This document shows positions 14,701 through 23,600 of a stretch of 24,778 nucleotides of DNA, one piece after another; the first letter of the stretch is position 1, and every line of letters begins with the position of its first letter. The stretch is from Strigomonas culicis. Lineage: Eukaryota; Euglenozoa; Kinetoplastea; Trypanosomatida; Trypanosomatidae. The translations under genes were made by a program, and so were the position numbers. The notes under the pieces are model-generated. The model worked only from the letters and a program-made list of their open reading frames with translations, had not been told where the DNA came from and made no database searches. The stretch spans positions 1 through 24,778 of the forward strand of contig AUXH01000272.1 of assembly GCA_000482145.1 (NCBI GenBank), read 5' to 3'.

Positions 14701-17002
14701 CCACCTGGTGCGTCTTGAGGAGGTAGTCGATGTGGTCGTCCGAGTCCGTCGGCACCGCGCGCACGAGCACATCCGCGAGCTTGATGAAGTACTCTCGCAG
14801 CGCCCCGTCGGCGGGCGGCGGCGGCGCGCGCCTGGAGGACGGCGCGCCGAGCCGGAGGCAGGTGGGCGCGAGCCCCAGCTGCAGTGGGTGCGCGTGGCTT
14901 AGGTGCTTGAGGCTGCCGCGGTACAGCACGCGCAGGTCCGTCTTGCGCACGACGCGCACCTCCAGCTCCTTCTCCAGCAGCAGCACCTCCGCCGGCGCGG
15001 TGGTGCGGATCGACGCCGGCGGCAGCCAGCAGCTGCAGAGCAGGACGAGGTGGTCGCGGTCGTAGGCCGCGGCGCCGCCGACGAGGCAGGGGAAGTCCAT
15101 CGTCGTCGTGTCGAGCGCCACGTAGGGCTGCACGACCCGCGGGCCGTCCGCCGCGCGCAGGGCGGTGGGCAGCGCCGCCTGCGACGCGGCGGCGATGTTG
15201 AAGGTGGTCGCGAGCACCCCGCGCGCGACCGCACCCACCGAGGCCGTCCGCGACGGGTCGGGGGGACCCGCCGTCACGGGGGAGGACGTGGCCGGCGGGG
15301 GGCTCGCGGAGGGGGTGCGCGGCGGCTCCCGCGGCTGCGCCAGCCCCAAAGCGCTCACGTGGATCTGCTGGTACCATGGGCCCCACACGCAGAGCAGTCC
15401 GCCGTAGCCATTGCGGCTGCGCACGGCGGCAGCGGCCGGGTCCATCTCTGCTTCTTCCTCATCCTCCTCCTCCTCCCCGCACAGCAGGCCGTCGCTGCCC
15501 TCCGCGAGCAGCTGCGTGGCCGCGTCCTCGTCGTCCCACAGGAGCTGCGGGCGGTACAGGTCGCCGACGGTGGTCACGACGCCGGCCGCGCCGGCGTCGC
15601 TGCTGCGCGCGCGGCCGGCCGGCGCGGTCGTCATGCCGGCGAAGAAGCTCGGCGGTGAAACGACCCGCACCGCGTTGTTCTCGCTGTAGCTGTACAGCGT
15701 GACGCCGCTGTCGGACAGCCACGCGACAAGGTCCGTCTCCGTGCGACACCAACGCACGAGACGGAAGCGCTTGTGCGGTAGCGTCTCCGACGCAATCACG
15801 GTGGCGCGGTGGAGCTGGACGAGGAGGGTCACGGTGGCGATGAGGTAGACCTTGTGCGCCGTCGCGACGATCACCGGCTGCTGCGCGCGAACGGCCTCGG
15901 CCGTGCTATAGTGGGGGTGGATCGCGAGGGAGACGACCGGGTCCTCCATGTCCTTGTGCCAGCTCAGCTGCGGCTCGCCGCCGCCGCCGCCGCCGGCCGC
16001 GTTCGTCCTCCCATCCGCGCGCAGGGCGTTCGCGATGCAGCGCACGAACACGGTCCCCGCCGCGTCGGCCGACGCGACCACGCCCTCCGTGTTGTCGAAG
16101 CTAATGTCGCAGATGGCGGAGACGCTTGTGTAGTTGAGGCCGCCGCCGCCGCCGCCGAAGGGGCTGCCGCTGGTCACCGTGCGAGCGGCGCCGCTCGCGC
16201 TGCTCTGCATGCCGCCCACCGCGGCGGCCAGCCCCGCGGACTCCGACAGCGACGGCTCGTTCGCGTAGTAAAGGCACAGCGAACCGCTCGAGGCGTCGAG
16301 CACCGCGATGTTGCCTTGGTTCGTGCCGATGAACACGTACCGCTGGCCCGCGCACAGGGCGGTGATGTGCTGCCCGCTCAGCGTCCGGTGGAGGGGGAAG
16401 GACGTGAAGCGCAGCAGGCTCTCCGGCAGCCGCGGCGCCGCGCGCTCCCGTGTCTCCTCCTTCGCCCGCGCCGCGGCCTCGTCGGTGCCGCTGCTGGCGC
16501 TGTCGTCCTCGCCCGAGCACTCGTACGTGTAGTAGTAGGAAGAGCTCGAGGAGGAGGAGGACGGCTTCTCTTGAAACTCGTCGTTGTGGTCCTCCATCGG
16601 GATCCCCACCGCGCTGCTGCGCGGGCCGTCCCTGCCGTCGGAGGTGTCCTCCCCACCGTCCGCGGGAGCGCTGCTGCTACCGCTGCGCAGCGGGCTCTGC
16701 GGGCGATGGCGCCTCGGGTGCCGCTCATGCGGCGGCGCCTCCTGTTTCTCTATGGTGCGCACGCTGTCACAGCTGCTGCCCCGGCTACGAGGGTGGGCGG
16801 CGCTCACCGGACCCTCCGTCACGGCGGGGAGCAAAGAAGCAACCTTGTCCGCCTGTGCGGCACGGCGCTCACCTGTTACGACGGCCGCGGCCGCGTCTCT
16901 CCCTTTCTCGGCTTCAGTAGCTCTATGGTCCTGGTCTTGTTGCCGCTCACCTTTGCTTTTATTGTCTCCACGAAACGGTGGAGAAGATAGCGGTGAGCTC
17001 AT
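11744..17002 (-). CDS. VPS41: VPS41-like vesicle tethering subunit (propeller, CHCR, LysM-like, RING)
   Basis: A 1752-residue protein starting at the ATG at 17002; an upstream in-frame TTG at 17071 lies before the predicted splice site. Residues 1-190 are disordered. A WD40-like propeller begins near 205 (LCAGQRYVFIGTNQGNIAVLD). A long helical region follows; EVLLAFLQEKSMYLERLKDV and LYDAMVFLLARMGREEEGI (about 1250-1300) match the clathrin-heavy-chain repeat of VPS41, where a similar FLLGRMG block is diagnostic. A LysM-like segment sits at about 1388-1440. The C-terminus is a RING-type zinc site: CFFC (about 1589), CCGHVYHPAC (about 1640), then CYWC near 1740 after an unusually long loop. VPS41 is a HOPS subunit that tethers late endosomes and autophagosomes to lysosomes. 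VPS8 of CORVET shares this layout and is the main alternative. It is much longer than human VPS41 (about 854), mostly through Ala/Pro inserts. Confidence 0.68.
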   Translation of the reverse strand: MSSPLSSPPFRGDNKSKGERQQDQDHRATEAEKGRDAAAAVVTGERRAAQADKVASLLPAVTEGPVSAAHPRSRGSSCDSVRTIEKQEAPPHERHPRRHRPQSPLRSGSSSAPADGGEDTSDGRDGPRSSAVGIPMEDHNDEFQEKPSSSSSSSSYYYTYECSGEDDSASSGTDEAAARAKEETRERAAPRLPESLLRFTSFPLHRTLSGQHITALCAGQRYVFIGTNQGNIAVLDASSGSLCLYYANEPSLSESAGLAAAVGGMQSSASGAARTVTSGSPFGGGGGGLNYTSVSAICDISFDNTEGVVASADAAGTVFVRCIANALRADGRTNAAGGGGGGEPQLSWHKDMEDPVVSLAIHPHYSTAEAVRAQQPVIVATAHKVYLIATVTLLVQLHRATVIASETLPHKRFRLVRWCRTETDLVAWLSDSGVTLYSYSENNAVRVVSPPSFFAGMTTAPAGRARSSDAGAAGVVTTVGDLYRPQLLWDDEDAATQLLAEGSDGLLCGEEEEDEEEAEMDPAAAAVRSRNGYGGLLCVWGPWYQQIHVSALGLAQPREPPRTPSASPPPATSSPVTAGPPDPSRTASVGAVARGVLATTFNIAAASQAALPTALRAADGPRVVQPYVALDTTTMDFPCLVGGAAAYDRDHLVLLCSCWLPPASIRTTAPAEVLLLEKELEVRVVRKTDLRVLYRGSLKHLSHAHPLQLGLAPTCLRLGAPSSRRAPPPPADGALREYFIKLADVLVRAVPTDSDDHIDYLLKTHQVERAYAFAAALERRQQQQDEAEGAFALPTASSSPTSSAPPSSMASPRRAAAPLGRQLRRHTVEQVGRLLLDLYASRGDYDSVAQLLPSCVGTDYGEWERWVYVFDKVGRVVQLADVLPRPPTADDDGPLPQPRAYEPRTASLQLRISAACYELLLLRAMEKDPLRLLALLHRFAGAYDPAVLVCVAERKYAEGCGLVPVAAAPAAPGDARWPDVSPSTYTPPQATAMGDAYGYLLHLMGREVDALRVFMHMRDSQELFPFLHVCCSTAAAATAPPPPPPPTAAAAASRAAVTDAEAFPQEFLRWLPDLFVRDETHTLQVLLTPAPRQPQVPASLLSAAGAYSGRISPTVATERDTVARLRTALKFDPVLIFNHLLANDRLHLWKYMRHLRTTAAECAARQQRYLQDQKKRQRESTSNTPLLPRTPQVTAAPGTALAAGGSFARQAPRDGSRPQAEELPQLAHEADLMAVYDGLARLYTQPIACLYIAYEPEVLLAFLQEKSMYLERLKDVYALCAQQKLYDAMVFLLARMGREEEGIRLMIQEEKNVKKAVEFICHHSDGAVAPAASGGDRRASPAAAPKGVGGAAAEEHLRLFRLVVELVLKEEQKCYVLDPSTAAAAKPRRYFHHATQPKDTYASIAARYGVAEKALRELNQHNQVGRRSAGPPTPVCWVPAQLLSQLLVAAADPRFSDSAAVDARYLLDHLPPPVATSIRRPADAADAAAAERARRKQKWEQLCLQQQYEGRTAASAAAASTTAAPAGGCASTAAGYYISNVLKSRSQDARFLETVVAAAEADLSSYYSLLLRGKRRAVRVAPGDAAAPTCFFCAPPGGAAADPQAVLSAPPPRAHPSTPLLEELLAQHPRRDGRVHFCCGHVYHPACVLRYLLREDWLHLPRLHKAVAEANRDAAGGGGAPPTDVYAIFLRDPSAYVTDSKRVYLLANKGAPHGGHHSSGVPHHLKRNHVPPVFPFCYWCVKNADLQIDVSG
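12655..12846 (-). other. LysM-like domain within the VPS41-like protein
   Basis: Residues about 1386-1450 read as a LysM fold: an opening YFHHATQPKDTYASIA, then ARYGVAEKALRELNQHN, and a closing CWVPAQLL. This matches the consensus order of aromatic, GDT-like turn, SIA-x-x-YGV, L-x-x-LN and hydrophobic end. LysM commonly binds N-acetyl-glucosamine polymers or, in eukaryotic cytosolic proteins such as OXR1, acts as a protein module. Its glycan-binding ability here is unknown. Confidence 0.65.
13848..13883. repeat. GGC run encoding poly-Pro in the VPS41-like protein
   Basis: A nearly unbroken GGC/CGG run on the plus strand encodes seven prolines followed by an Ala run near residue 1042, inside the helical region. 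Probably a disordered loop between helical repeats. Confidence 0.75.
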
Positions 17003-17014
17003 TTTATAATGATG

Positions 17015-17067
17015 CTTGTCGTCCGCAAAAGAAACAGAACAAAAAATGGAAGAAGAAGAAAAAAAAA
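17015..17067 (-). promoter_or_regulatory. Predicted trans-splice acceptor for the VPS41-like gene
   Basis: On the minus strand a strong tract of T runs with CTTCTTCTTCC and TGTTCTGTTTC is followed by the first AG at 17016-17015 (ACAAG). This gives a leader of only 12 nt before the ATG at 17002 and removes the upstream TTG from the mRNA. Confidence 0.6.
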
Positions 17068-17437
17068 GCAATTAGTAGATGTAGGTGTAATAGTATTACT
17101 AGGTTTCGTTAATGGTGTTCTTTATAAATAAAGGATGAAAGATATGTGTACGGTTCTTTTGTTTTCCGGTTGTTGTTGTTTTTTCTCAGCAAGAAGTGGA
17201 AAAAAAAAAGAGACGAGAAGCAGCAAAGTAGAGAAGGCACTATATGCAGTGTAGTTCATAATCTGATGATACGTCTATGTACATCAATACCGATGTCTTG
17301 GTCATAGTTTTGCATTCAGAGGCCTCGAAAAAAAAGTGCATGTTTACGCTATGTCAGTGTACAAAAATAAACAACGAAAAAAGAAACAGAACGTCAATAA
17401 TAAAAACTACATGTGTATACAGACCCATTTGTAAGAG

Positions 17438-17455
17438 CGGCTGCTATGACAGCCG
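17438..17455. repeat. Short inverted repeat (possible hairpin) in the HOOK-like gene's 3'UTR
   Basis: CGGCTG and CAGCCG form six-base perfect arms around CTATGA. It is GC-rich within AT-rich surroundings and lies about 80 nt after the stop codon at 17535. It is too short to name as a known element. Confidence 0.35.
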
Positions 17456-17534
17456 TCGAGACGTTAAAGAGGAGGAGGGGGGGGATTCTTCCATAGCTCC
17501 GTTTCATTAGGACGATTATTGATTAGGATTGGTA

Positions 17535-20141
17535 TTACATGAAAGCACTCGTCTGCGAGCGCGCGCCATGCTCGAGGAAGGTTGGCGGCGGCTTGTTGTG
17601 CACCACGGAGTCGAGCAGCCCGCGCTCGACCTCTCGCCGCTGTCGTGTGACGAAAGAGGAGGCGAAGGCCGCCGGGCCCTTCCCCTCCGCGCGCGCGTGG
17701 CGCGCTGCAGTGTCCGCCGCGGCCGGGGCAGCGCCGCTGCTGCTCGCCAGCAGCGTCGCGTGCTGCTGCAGCAGTGTGTTGCGGTAGTTCGTGCGCAGCA
17801 GCAGACACGCGAGGACGGCCTGGTAGCGCTTGGCGACCGTGGTCGCCGGCGCGGCGGCCGCGGCCGGCGCGGGGTGCTGCTCGTTCAGCTGCATCAGGCT
17901 CTCCTGCGCGCGCGCGAGCTGCCCGCGCAGCTCCTCCCGCTCCTTCTCCAGCTGCCGCACCTGCGCCCTCCACGTGTCCTGCTGCGCCGTCGCCTGCGAC
18001 AGCGCGCTCGCGTTCTGCAGCGCGGTGGTGTTGGCGGTGAAGATGGCGCTGAGGCCGCCGACCGGCGTCAGCGCCGGATGCAGCGGCGCCGGCGTCCGCG
18101 CGCCGGTGCCCGCGGCGGGGGTGGCCGCGAGCGCACCACCGTCGCGGTCCGGCGTTGCGCTGCAGACGGAGTCCGCGCCGCCGTCCTGCCGCACGGGTGA
18201 GGGCGACGCGGTGAGGGCGGAGAGCTCCTGCAGCAGCTGCGCGCCGTCGCCGGCGCTGAGGTGCGCGAGCTGGAGGTGGTTCGCCTGCAGCAGCAGCTGC
18301 TGCTGCTGCGAGAGCACTGCCAGCTCCCGCACGCGCCGGTACAGCCCGTCCCGCTCCGCCTCGACCGCGTTCAGCTGCTGCTCCAGCACCACGACGTGGT
18401 CCGTGGAGCTGACCTCGTCGGCGTCGTCCGCCGCGGCCGCGGCCGCCGCCGCGTGGCCGCGCTCCTCCGGCACCCCAACGCCCGCCTCCCGATCCTGCAG
18501 CCGCATCTCCAGGATGGTCAGTTGCGCGTGCACCTCCTCCAGCTCGTTCTCCATCTCCGTCTTCGCGCGGACCTGGATGAGCAGTTTGTCTTCCACAACC
18601 GACAGCCGCGCGAGCGCGTCGCGCTTCTCCTCCGAGCGCTGGATCAGACTCTCCTCCGTGTTCTTCACTTTGCGCTTCAGCGTCGCGATCATCTCCTCCG
18701 CCTTGACCGCCTCCTCCCGCAGCTGCGCGAGGGCGCGCTCCAGCTCCGCGCAGCGGCGGCGCAGCACCTCGTTCAGGTTCTCCTTCACGTGTAGCCGCCG
18801 CTGGAAGTCGACGGAGGTGAAGGCCATGTCTTCCTCGGCGGCCTCGGCCGCGCTGGCGGGCGACCCCACCTCCGGCGCAGGCAGGCTCGGGTCCTGGTGC
18901 GCGGCGCCGCCCCGCCCCGGCCGCTTCTCCGACTCCTCCAGCAGGTACTGGTAGCGCAGCCGCCACTTCTCTTTTTCCTCCGTCGTGGCGCGCAGCACGG
19001 CCTCCTGCTGCGTGCGCTGCGCCTGCAGCGCGTCGACCTCCTCCTCGAGCTGCCGCAGGTGCGTCAGCATGTACGCGTCCGGCGCCAGCAGCGCATCGGC
19101 CGACTGCGACGCCCACGCCGGCGGCCGCGCGGGGGTGGTGCTCCGCGCACCATCCTTGCTCGCGCCGCGCCCGTCCCCCGCCGCGCCGCGCTCCTCCGAC
19201 ACGCGGGACGATGCCGTCGGCGCGGCGGTCTCGACGGCACGCAGCGGCAGCGGGACAGCCAGCCCCGCGGAGACGGCCGGATAGGCGCCGAGGCTCCTCC
19301 GGCCCTCCCCCTCCGCCAGCGGGCCGCCGCTGCTGTTGAAGCCGTGCTCCGTAGTGCTGGAGGCGCCGGCACTGGTAGGGGTGCGCGTGGCGGCCACGGA
19401 CCCGCCGAGGGGGGCGCTGGCCGCCTCGCTGCCGGGGTGTGGGGGCCCGTCGTGCGGCTTCCGGGGCTCGAGCTGGTGGGTCTTGATCATGTGCTTTGCC
19501 AAGTTGGACAGGCAGAGCTGCGCGTCCTTGTGCAGCCGGCGGACCTTGTCGATCAGGGCCGCGACCCCACTCATGACCACCATGACGATGACAAAGCCGC
19601 AGAGCTCCATGAACTGGCGGCGGCTCGCGTGGTCGGCCTCACTCGTGCCGGGCGGCGCCCCCGCCTTCGGCAGCAGCACCAGCTGCTGCACGTCGACGAG
19701 CGTTTGTAGGTCCCGCTGGCTGGGGTCCGCCGCGCCCGCCGCGGGGAACAGGTAGGACCTCGCGTACTGACTCATCTCGCGCAGCAAGATCTGGAGAACG
19801 CTCTTGCGCAGCACCGTGTTCTTCTCGCTAAATCGACTCATGTCCTCCACCTGACTAGAGCTGCCGAACGTGGCCGCGTCCACCCTTGCCAAGACGTAGT
19901 ACAGCTTCGCGCCGTCGTAGAGGTCTGCGAAGTGCACCGGCGGCACCGTCATGGGCGCGGCCTTGCGTGCGATGGGGGAGGTCATGGGGGGCACAGCGGC
20001 CACCCCCGCCTTTGCGTCGCCGGGCCGCCCTGGGGGCGGGGGCGTGGTGTCTTCCATAACGGCCTGGACGAGCTTCAGGATGGCATCTTCGCGCTGCTGC
20101 TGCAGCTCGTCGTCCTCGGGACTGCTAGATTGCATTTCCAT
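17535..20141 (-). CDS. HOOK-like N-terminal domain coiled-coil protein, candidate microtubule/dynein adaptor
   Basis: An 868-residue protein. The N-terminal 220 residues follow the HOOK-domain pattern: an opening helix (AILKLVQAVMED), then HFADLYDGAKLYYVLARVDA (about 68-87), which mirrors the DL-x-x-G-x-x-x-x-x-VL-x-x-ID motif of the family, and a closing helical pair at about 173-218 (RRQFMELCGFVIVMVV onwards). The rest is mainly coiled coil: about 356-406, 441-555, 581-635 and 715-755, with heptad-like Leu spacing and many Glu, Arg and Gln. Ser/Thr/Pro-rich linkers lie between about 225 and 350 and at 640-710. HOOK proteins link endosomes or other cargo to dynein-dynactin; cargo here is unknown. 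The match is by pattern, so a different CH-like coiled-coil protein is possible. A second ATG two codons downstream could also be used. Confidence 0.55.
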   Translation of the reverse strand: MEMQSSSPEDDELQQQREDAILKLVQAVMEDTTPPPPGRPGDAKAGVAAVPPMTSPIARKAAPMTVPPVHFADLYDGAKLYYVLARVDAATFGSSSQVEDMSRFSEKNTVLRKSVLQILLREMSQYARSYLFPAAGAADPSQRDLQTLVDVQQLVLLPKAGAPPGTSEADHASRRQFMELCGFVIVMVVMSGVAALIDKVRRLHKDAQLCLSNLAKHMIKTHQLEPRKPHDGPPHPGSEAASAPLGGSVAATRTPTSAGASSTTEHGFNSSGGPLAEGEGRRSLGAYPAVSAGLAVPLPLRAVETAAPTASSRVSEERGAAGDGRGASKDGARSTTPARPPAWASQSADALLAPDAYMLTHLRQLEEEVDALQAQRTQQEAVLRATTEEKEKWRLRYQYLLEESEKRPGRGGAAHQDPSLPAPEVGSPASAAEAAEEDMAFTSVDFQRRLHVKENLNEVLRRRCAELERALAQLREEAVKAEEMIATLKRKVKNTEESLIQRSEEKRDALARLSVVEDKLLIQVRAKTEMENELEEVHAQLTILEMRLQDREAGVGVPEERGHAAAAAAAADDADEVSSTDHVVVLEQQLNAVEAERDGLYRRVRELAVLSQQQQLLLQANHLQLAHLSAGDGAQLLQELSALTASPSPVRQDGGADSVCSATPDRDGGALAATPAAGTGARTPAPLHPALTPVGGLSAIFTANTTALQNASALSQATAQQDTWRAQVRQLEKEREELRGQLARAQESLMQLNEQHPAPAAAAAPATTVAKRYQAVLACLLLRTNYRNTLLQQHATLLASSSGAAPAAADTAARHARAEGKGPAAFASSFVTRQRREVERGLLDSVVHNKPPPTFLEHGARSQTSAFM

Positions 20142-20163
20142 AGATACCTAATGTGATGGATGT

Positions 20164-20184
20164 GCGTGTGTGTGTGTGTGTGTG
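20164..20184. repeat. GT dinucleotide microsatellite
   Basis: About ten GT units on the plus strand read as a CA repeat in the predicted 58-nt 5' leader of the HOOK-like gene. Confidence 0.9.
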
Positions 20185-20199
20185 CAAGTTCAGTTAGCA

Positions 20200-20233
20200 C
20201 TGATTAAAAGGAACAAAGTAAAAAAAAAAAAAA
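20200..20233 (-). promoter_or_regulatory. Predicted trans-splice acceptor for the HOOK-like gene
   Basis: On the minus strand a run of about thirteen Ts followed by ACTTTGTTCCTTTTAATCAG ends with the AG at 20201-20200, giving a 58-nt leader that includes the CA repeat. A closer AG at 20149-20148 (6-nt leader) has no pyrimidine tract directly before it. Confidence 0.55.
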
Positions 20234-20672
20234 CGATCCACAGTGAATCGTCTTTATATGTATATGTGTATTAAAGAGGTTCTTCTTGTGGCTGTCTTGT
20301 CACCACACTTTTGGTTTCCTTCAAAAGAAAAAAAAGAAAAAAGAAGAGGAGAGAAAAGGAGGGAAGTAGTAAAGCATATTGGTAGTCCGCCTGAAAGAGC
20401 GCAACAAAAACTGTACGAATAGTATCCTCGCACAGCCGTGACATGACCATGGAGCAACACACAGAACAACAGAATACTGGTTTCATCATTCGGGTCTATA
20501 GTACTTCCGTTCCTACAAGGAAAAAAAGAGAGAAGGAAGCGGAAAAGAGTTTTATAATTCTACAGAAAGAAAGGGAAAGGGAAAAAAAACGGAAGTCTAT
20601 GGTATGCACTTGTTTATTATCTTCAAGTGTGTGTGCGTATGTTTATTGTGCTTTTTTTTCCTTTATAGATAG

Positions 20673-23600
20673 TTACATGGTCCCTCTGGAGAGCAGCTTC
20701 ATTTGATGAATGCCCTCCGCAATAACGTCTAGATGATGGCTGGTTTTGTTCTCATACCCCGCCTGATCCGCAGACGGCTCTCTCGCCGACGGGATGGCCT
20801 CCCCGCTGAGGGTGTCCCTCGCCAGGCCGCCCTCGCCCTCCGTGTCGAGCGTCTCGTCGATGCCCTCCGCATCCTCCACCACCTGTGCATGCAGCCGCGC
20901 GCGCAGCCCGCCCCCGCGCGCCGCCTCCGTCGCGCTCGCGGCGCTGGGCATGATCTGGTCCAGCGCGAGCGCCGGCGCCTGCTGTAGCAGGTGCCGCACG
21001 TACACCTTGCCGCGCTGGTGGCAGTACATGAGGCTCCACAGCGCGGTGACGGCGAGGCCCTGGCGGCGGAAGAGCTCGGAGGAGAACACCAGCAGCGCCT
21101 CGTTCGAGCGGTCGTCGCCGTCACCCCCGTCCTGCGTGTCCTGCTGCCGGCGCCGACAGTAGTGGTGGAGCAGCAGCAGGTGCGGCGTCAGCCGCCGCAG
21201 GCCCGCGTCGTCGAGGTCCGCGAGCGTCGTCAGCGGCGGCGGCGCCGGCGCCGCCAGCTTGGGCTTCTGCGGCGCGCGGGGCGGCGCCGCGACGTTCGCG
21301 TCGCGGCGCTGCAGGAAGGTGCTCGGCTCGCCCCTCTCCTTGGCAGCCGCCGCCGCCGCGTTACGGGCTGCCTGCGCGTGCTGCTGCTGCACCTGTTTGG
21401 TCCAGCTCACGAAGGCGCTGTTGTCTGCGCCGCCGGTGGCCGCGCGCGGCCGGCTCGGCGATGTCTTGCCGGCCGCCGCCACCGGCGACGCGAGCAGGTG
21501 CGGCAGCAGGTCGCCGTCGCTCGTCATGACGAGGCCCTCCACGCTCTCCAGGCCCATCAGGGCCGCCTTCAGCGTCAGCAGCACGCGCGCGTCCTGGCAC
21601 AGCACCGTCTTGAGGCCCGGGGAGAAGCAGAGGTTGCGCAGCACCAGAAGCGCGAGCGTGCCCTCCGGTCGGCTCCACTGCGCGAGCTCGAGCAGAATCG
21701 TGAAGAGGTCCGCGCAGCGCACGAGGCGCCTCTGCACGTCCTCGTAGAAGGACAGCGCGGCCAGCAGCCGCAGCAGCCCCATCGGGATGTACACGGTCGT
21801 CATGGTGGACGTCTCGGCCGCGGTGACGAGCAGCGGCGCGCTGGCCTTGTAGCTGCGGCTGCGGTCGTAGTCCAGCACGCGCGCCTCGAGCGCCTCGAAG
21901 CCCTTGTGCTTGAGAAAGGCGGAGATGAAGGGCTGTCCGCCGCGGCCGCACGCCGTCGTCAGCAGATCGAACCCGAGCCACACCTCCGCCGAGCGCGCGC
22001 CGGCGGGGGGGCTGGCGGCCGCGCCCGCCGGCCGCGCGGCGGACAGCCGCTGCTGCTGCTCCCCCCACACGGTCGGGATGTCCAGCGTGAGGGCGAGCAG
22101 GCGGCCGAAGCAGCTGCGCGCGAGCGGCTCGCCGCTCAGCGCGATCTCGTGTAGGAGGCAGCGGCGGCCCTCGTCGCTGCCGGCCATCGGCTGCAGCGCC
22201 CGCAGCGTCACCGCGCGCGTGGCCTCGTACCGCAGCCCTTCGCAGAGCGACGCAGCGAGCCCCTGGCGCAGATCCCTCGGCAGCGCGGGGCAGGTGGTGT
22301 TGCAGGCCGCGCTGCTCAGCAGCGACAGGGTCACCGTGTAGGCCTCGTAGTCCTCCGTGTTCAGCACGCCGCCGTTCTCCACGAGCACAAGGATCATCTT
22401 CTCCATGTCCTGTACGCGGGCGGCGAGCCAGCCGGCCTGCAGCGCCGCCTCCACCGCGCCGGCGTACTGCCGCAGCAGCCTGCACTGCACGCCGCTCACG
22501 CACGTCAGCCGGCGCAGCGACAGCGTCGCGGTGAAGAGCGCCGCGCTCTGCGGCGCGAGCGCCGGGCACACCGCGTTCCCGTGGGGAAGGGAGAGGATGC
22601 TGCTCAGCAGCAGCGGCACGTGGCACCGCGTGCGCTGCGGGACGCTGGCCTCCGTCATGAGCGTGCAGAGCCCATCCGTGAGGGCGGCCGGGAGCGGCGG
22701 GTAGCCGCGCAGCACGAGTGCGCTGCAGCGCGCGGCCGCCGGCGCCGCGCGCTCCTGCGCCGCCTCCGCGAGCGCGGCGTCGAACCAGAGCGCGCCGAGC
22801 TCGCAGGTCCACTGGACCATATGCTGGTAGCTGCGCAGCAGCGTCGGGTGCTGCTCCACCGCCGCGCCGAAGCGCGCGGCGAGCATCTCCGCGACGCGCT
22901 GCGGCGCCGGCGCGCAGACGACGCCGAGGATGAAGTCGTAGATCGTCTGGCTGTTGAAATGCGCGCGGTGCTCCGGGTGCGCGCGGAGGAGGTAGAGCAC
23001 GCTACGCGCGACGCTGCATGTGTAGGCGTACTGCAGCGCGATGCTCTCCATCGTGTTCAGCGCGCGCGGCAGCGCGTCGCGGCTCGTCCCCGCGGCCCCC
23101 GCCGGCGCGACCGCAAGGCGGCTGACGCGCGCCAGCGCCGTGTTAGCGGCGCTCGCGGCGCGCAGCAGCGCGAACCACGCGGTGACGGAGCGCCGGCCGT
23201 AGGGCGCGAGCACGTCGCTGCTCACCTGCTGGTAGTGCTCGCGGAGCCGCCGCTGCTGCTCGAAGAGCCGCACACACAGCTCCAGCAGCGCCGCGGTCGC
23301 GTAGCACACGGTCGGGCTCGACGCCACGAGCTCCAGCAGCCGGATCGGCAGCGCGGTCGTCGTGAAGTTGAAGCGCTGCTCCAGCTGCGCGTCCGCGCTC
23401 GTGAGGTCCATGACGGCGCAGAGCCACTCCGCGGCCGCGGCCGCCTCCCACTGCGGCGAGGCGGGGCTGTACGTCAGCACGCTCGTGACCGCCGCGTTCA
23501 CGACGGACGGCATCTCCTCCGCGACGAGCGCGGCGTGCGCCGGGCGGTCGCAGAGGTGCACCAGCACGCGGTAGACGACCGCGCGGAGCGGCGCGTGGAT

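Larger units (their letters stand above)
17003..17534. other. Intergenic region between the HOOK-like and VPS41-like genes
   Basis: A 532-nt AT-rich gap with homopolymer runs. It holds the HOOK-like gene's 3'UTR and the VPS41-like leader. A short inverted repeat is seen at 17438-17455 (six-base arms, six-base loop). No coding signal is visible. Confidence 0.6.
20142..20672. other. Intergenic region between the rotatin-like and HOOK-like genes
   Basis: A 531-nt AT-rich gap with A-runs and purine-rich tracts (20510-20595). It contains the 3'UTR of the rotatin-like gene, the HOOK-like acceptor and a GT microsatellite. Short ORFs on both strands are unconvincing. Confidence 0.6.

Noticed and set aside
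17003..17071. N-terminal extension of the VPS41-like protein to the TTG at 17071
   Set aside because: The apparent hydrophobic leader is the polypyrimidine tract read as codons. The predicted acceptor at 17016-17015 removes it from the mRNA.
19490..19625. Transmembrane segment in the HOOK-like protein (VIVMVVMSGVAALI)
   Set aside because: It is hydrophobic, but it sits where the HOOK domain has a buried helix and is flanked by soluble sequence. No signal peptide is present.
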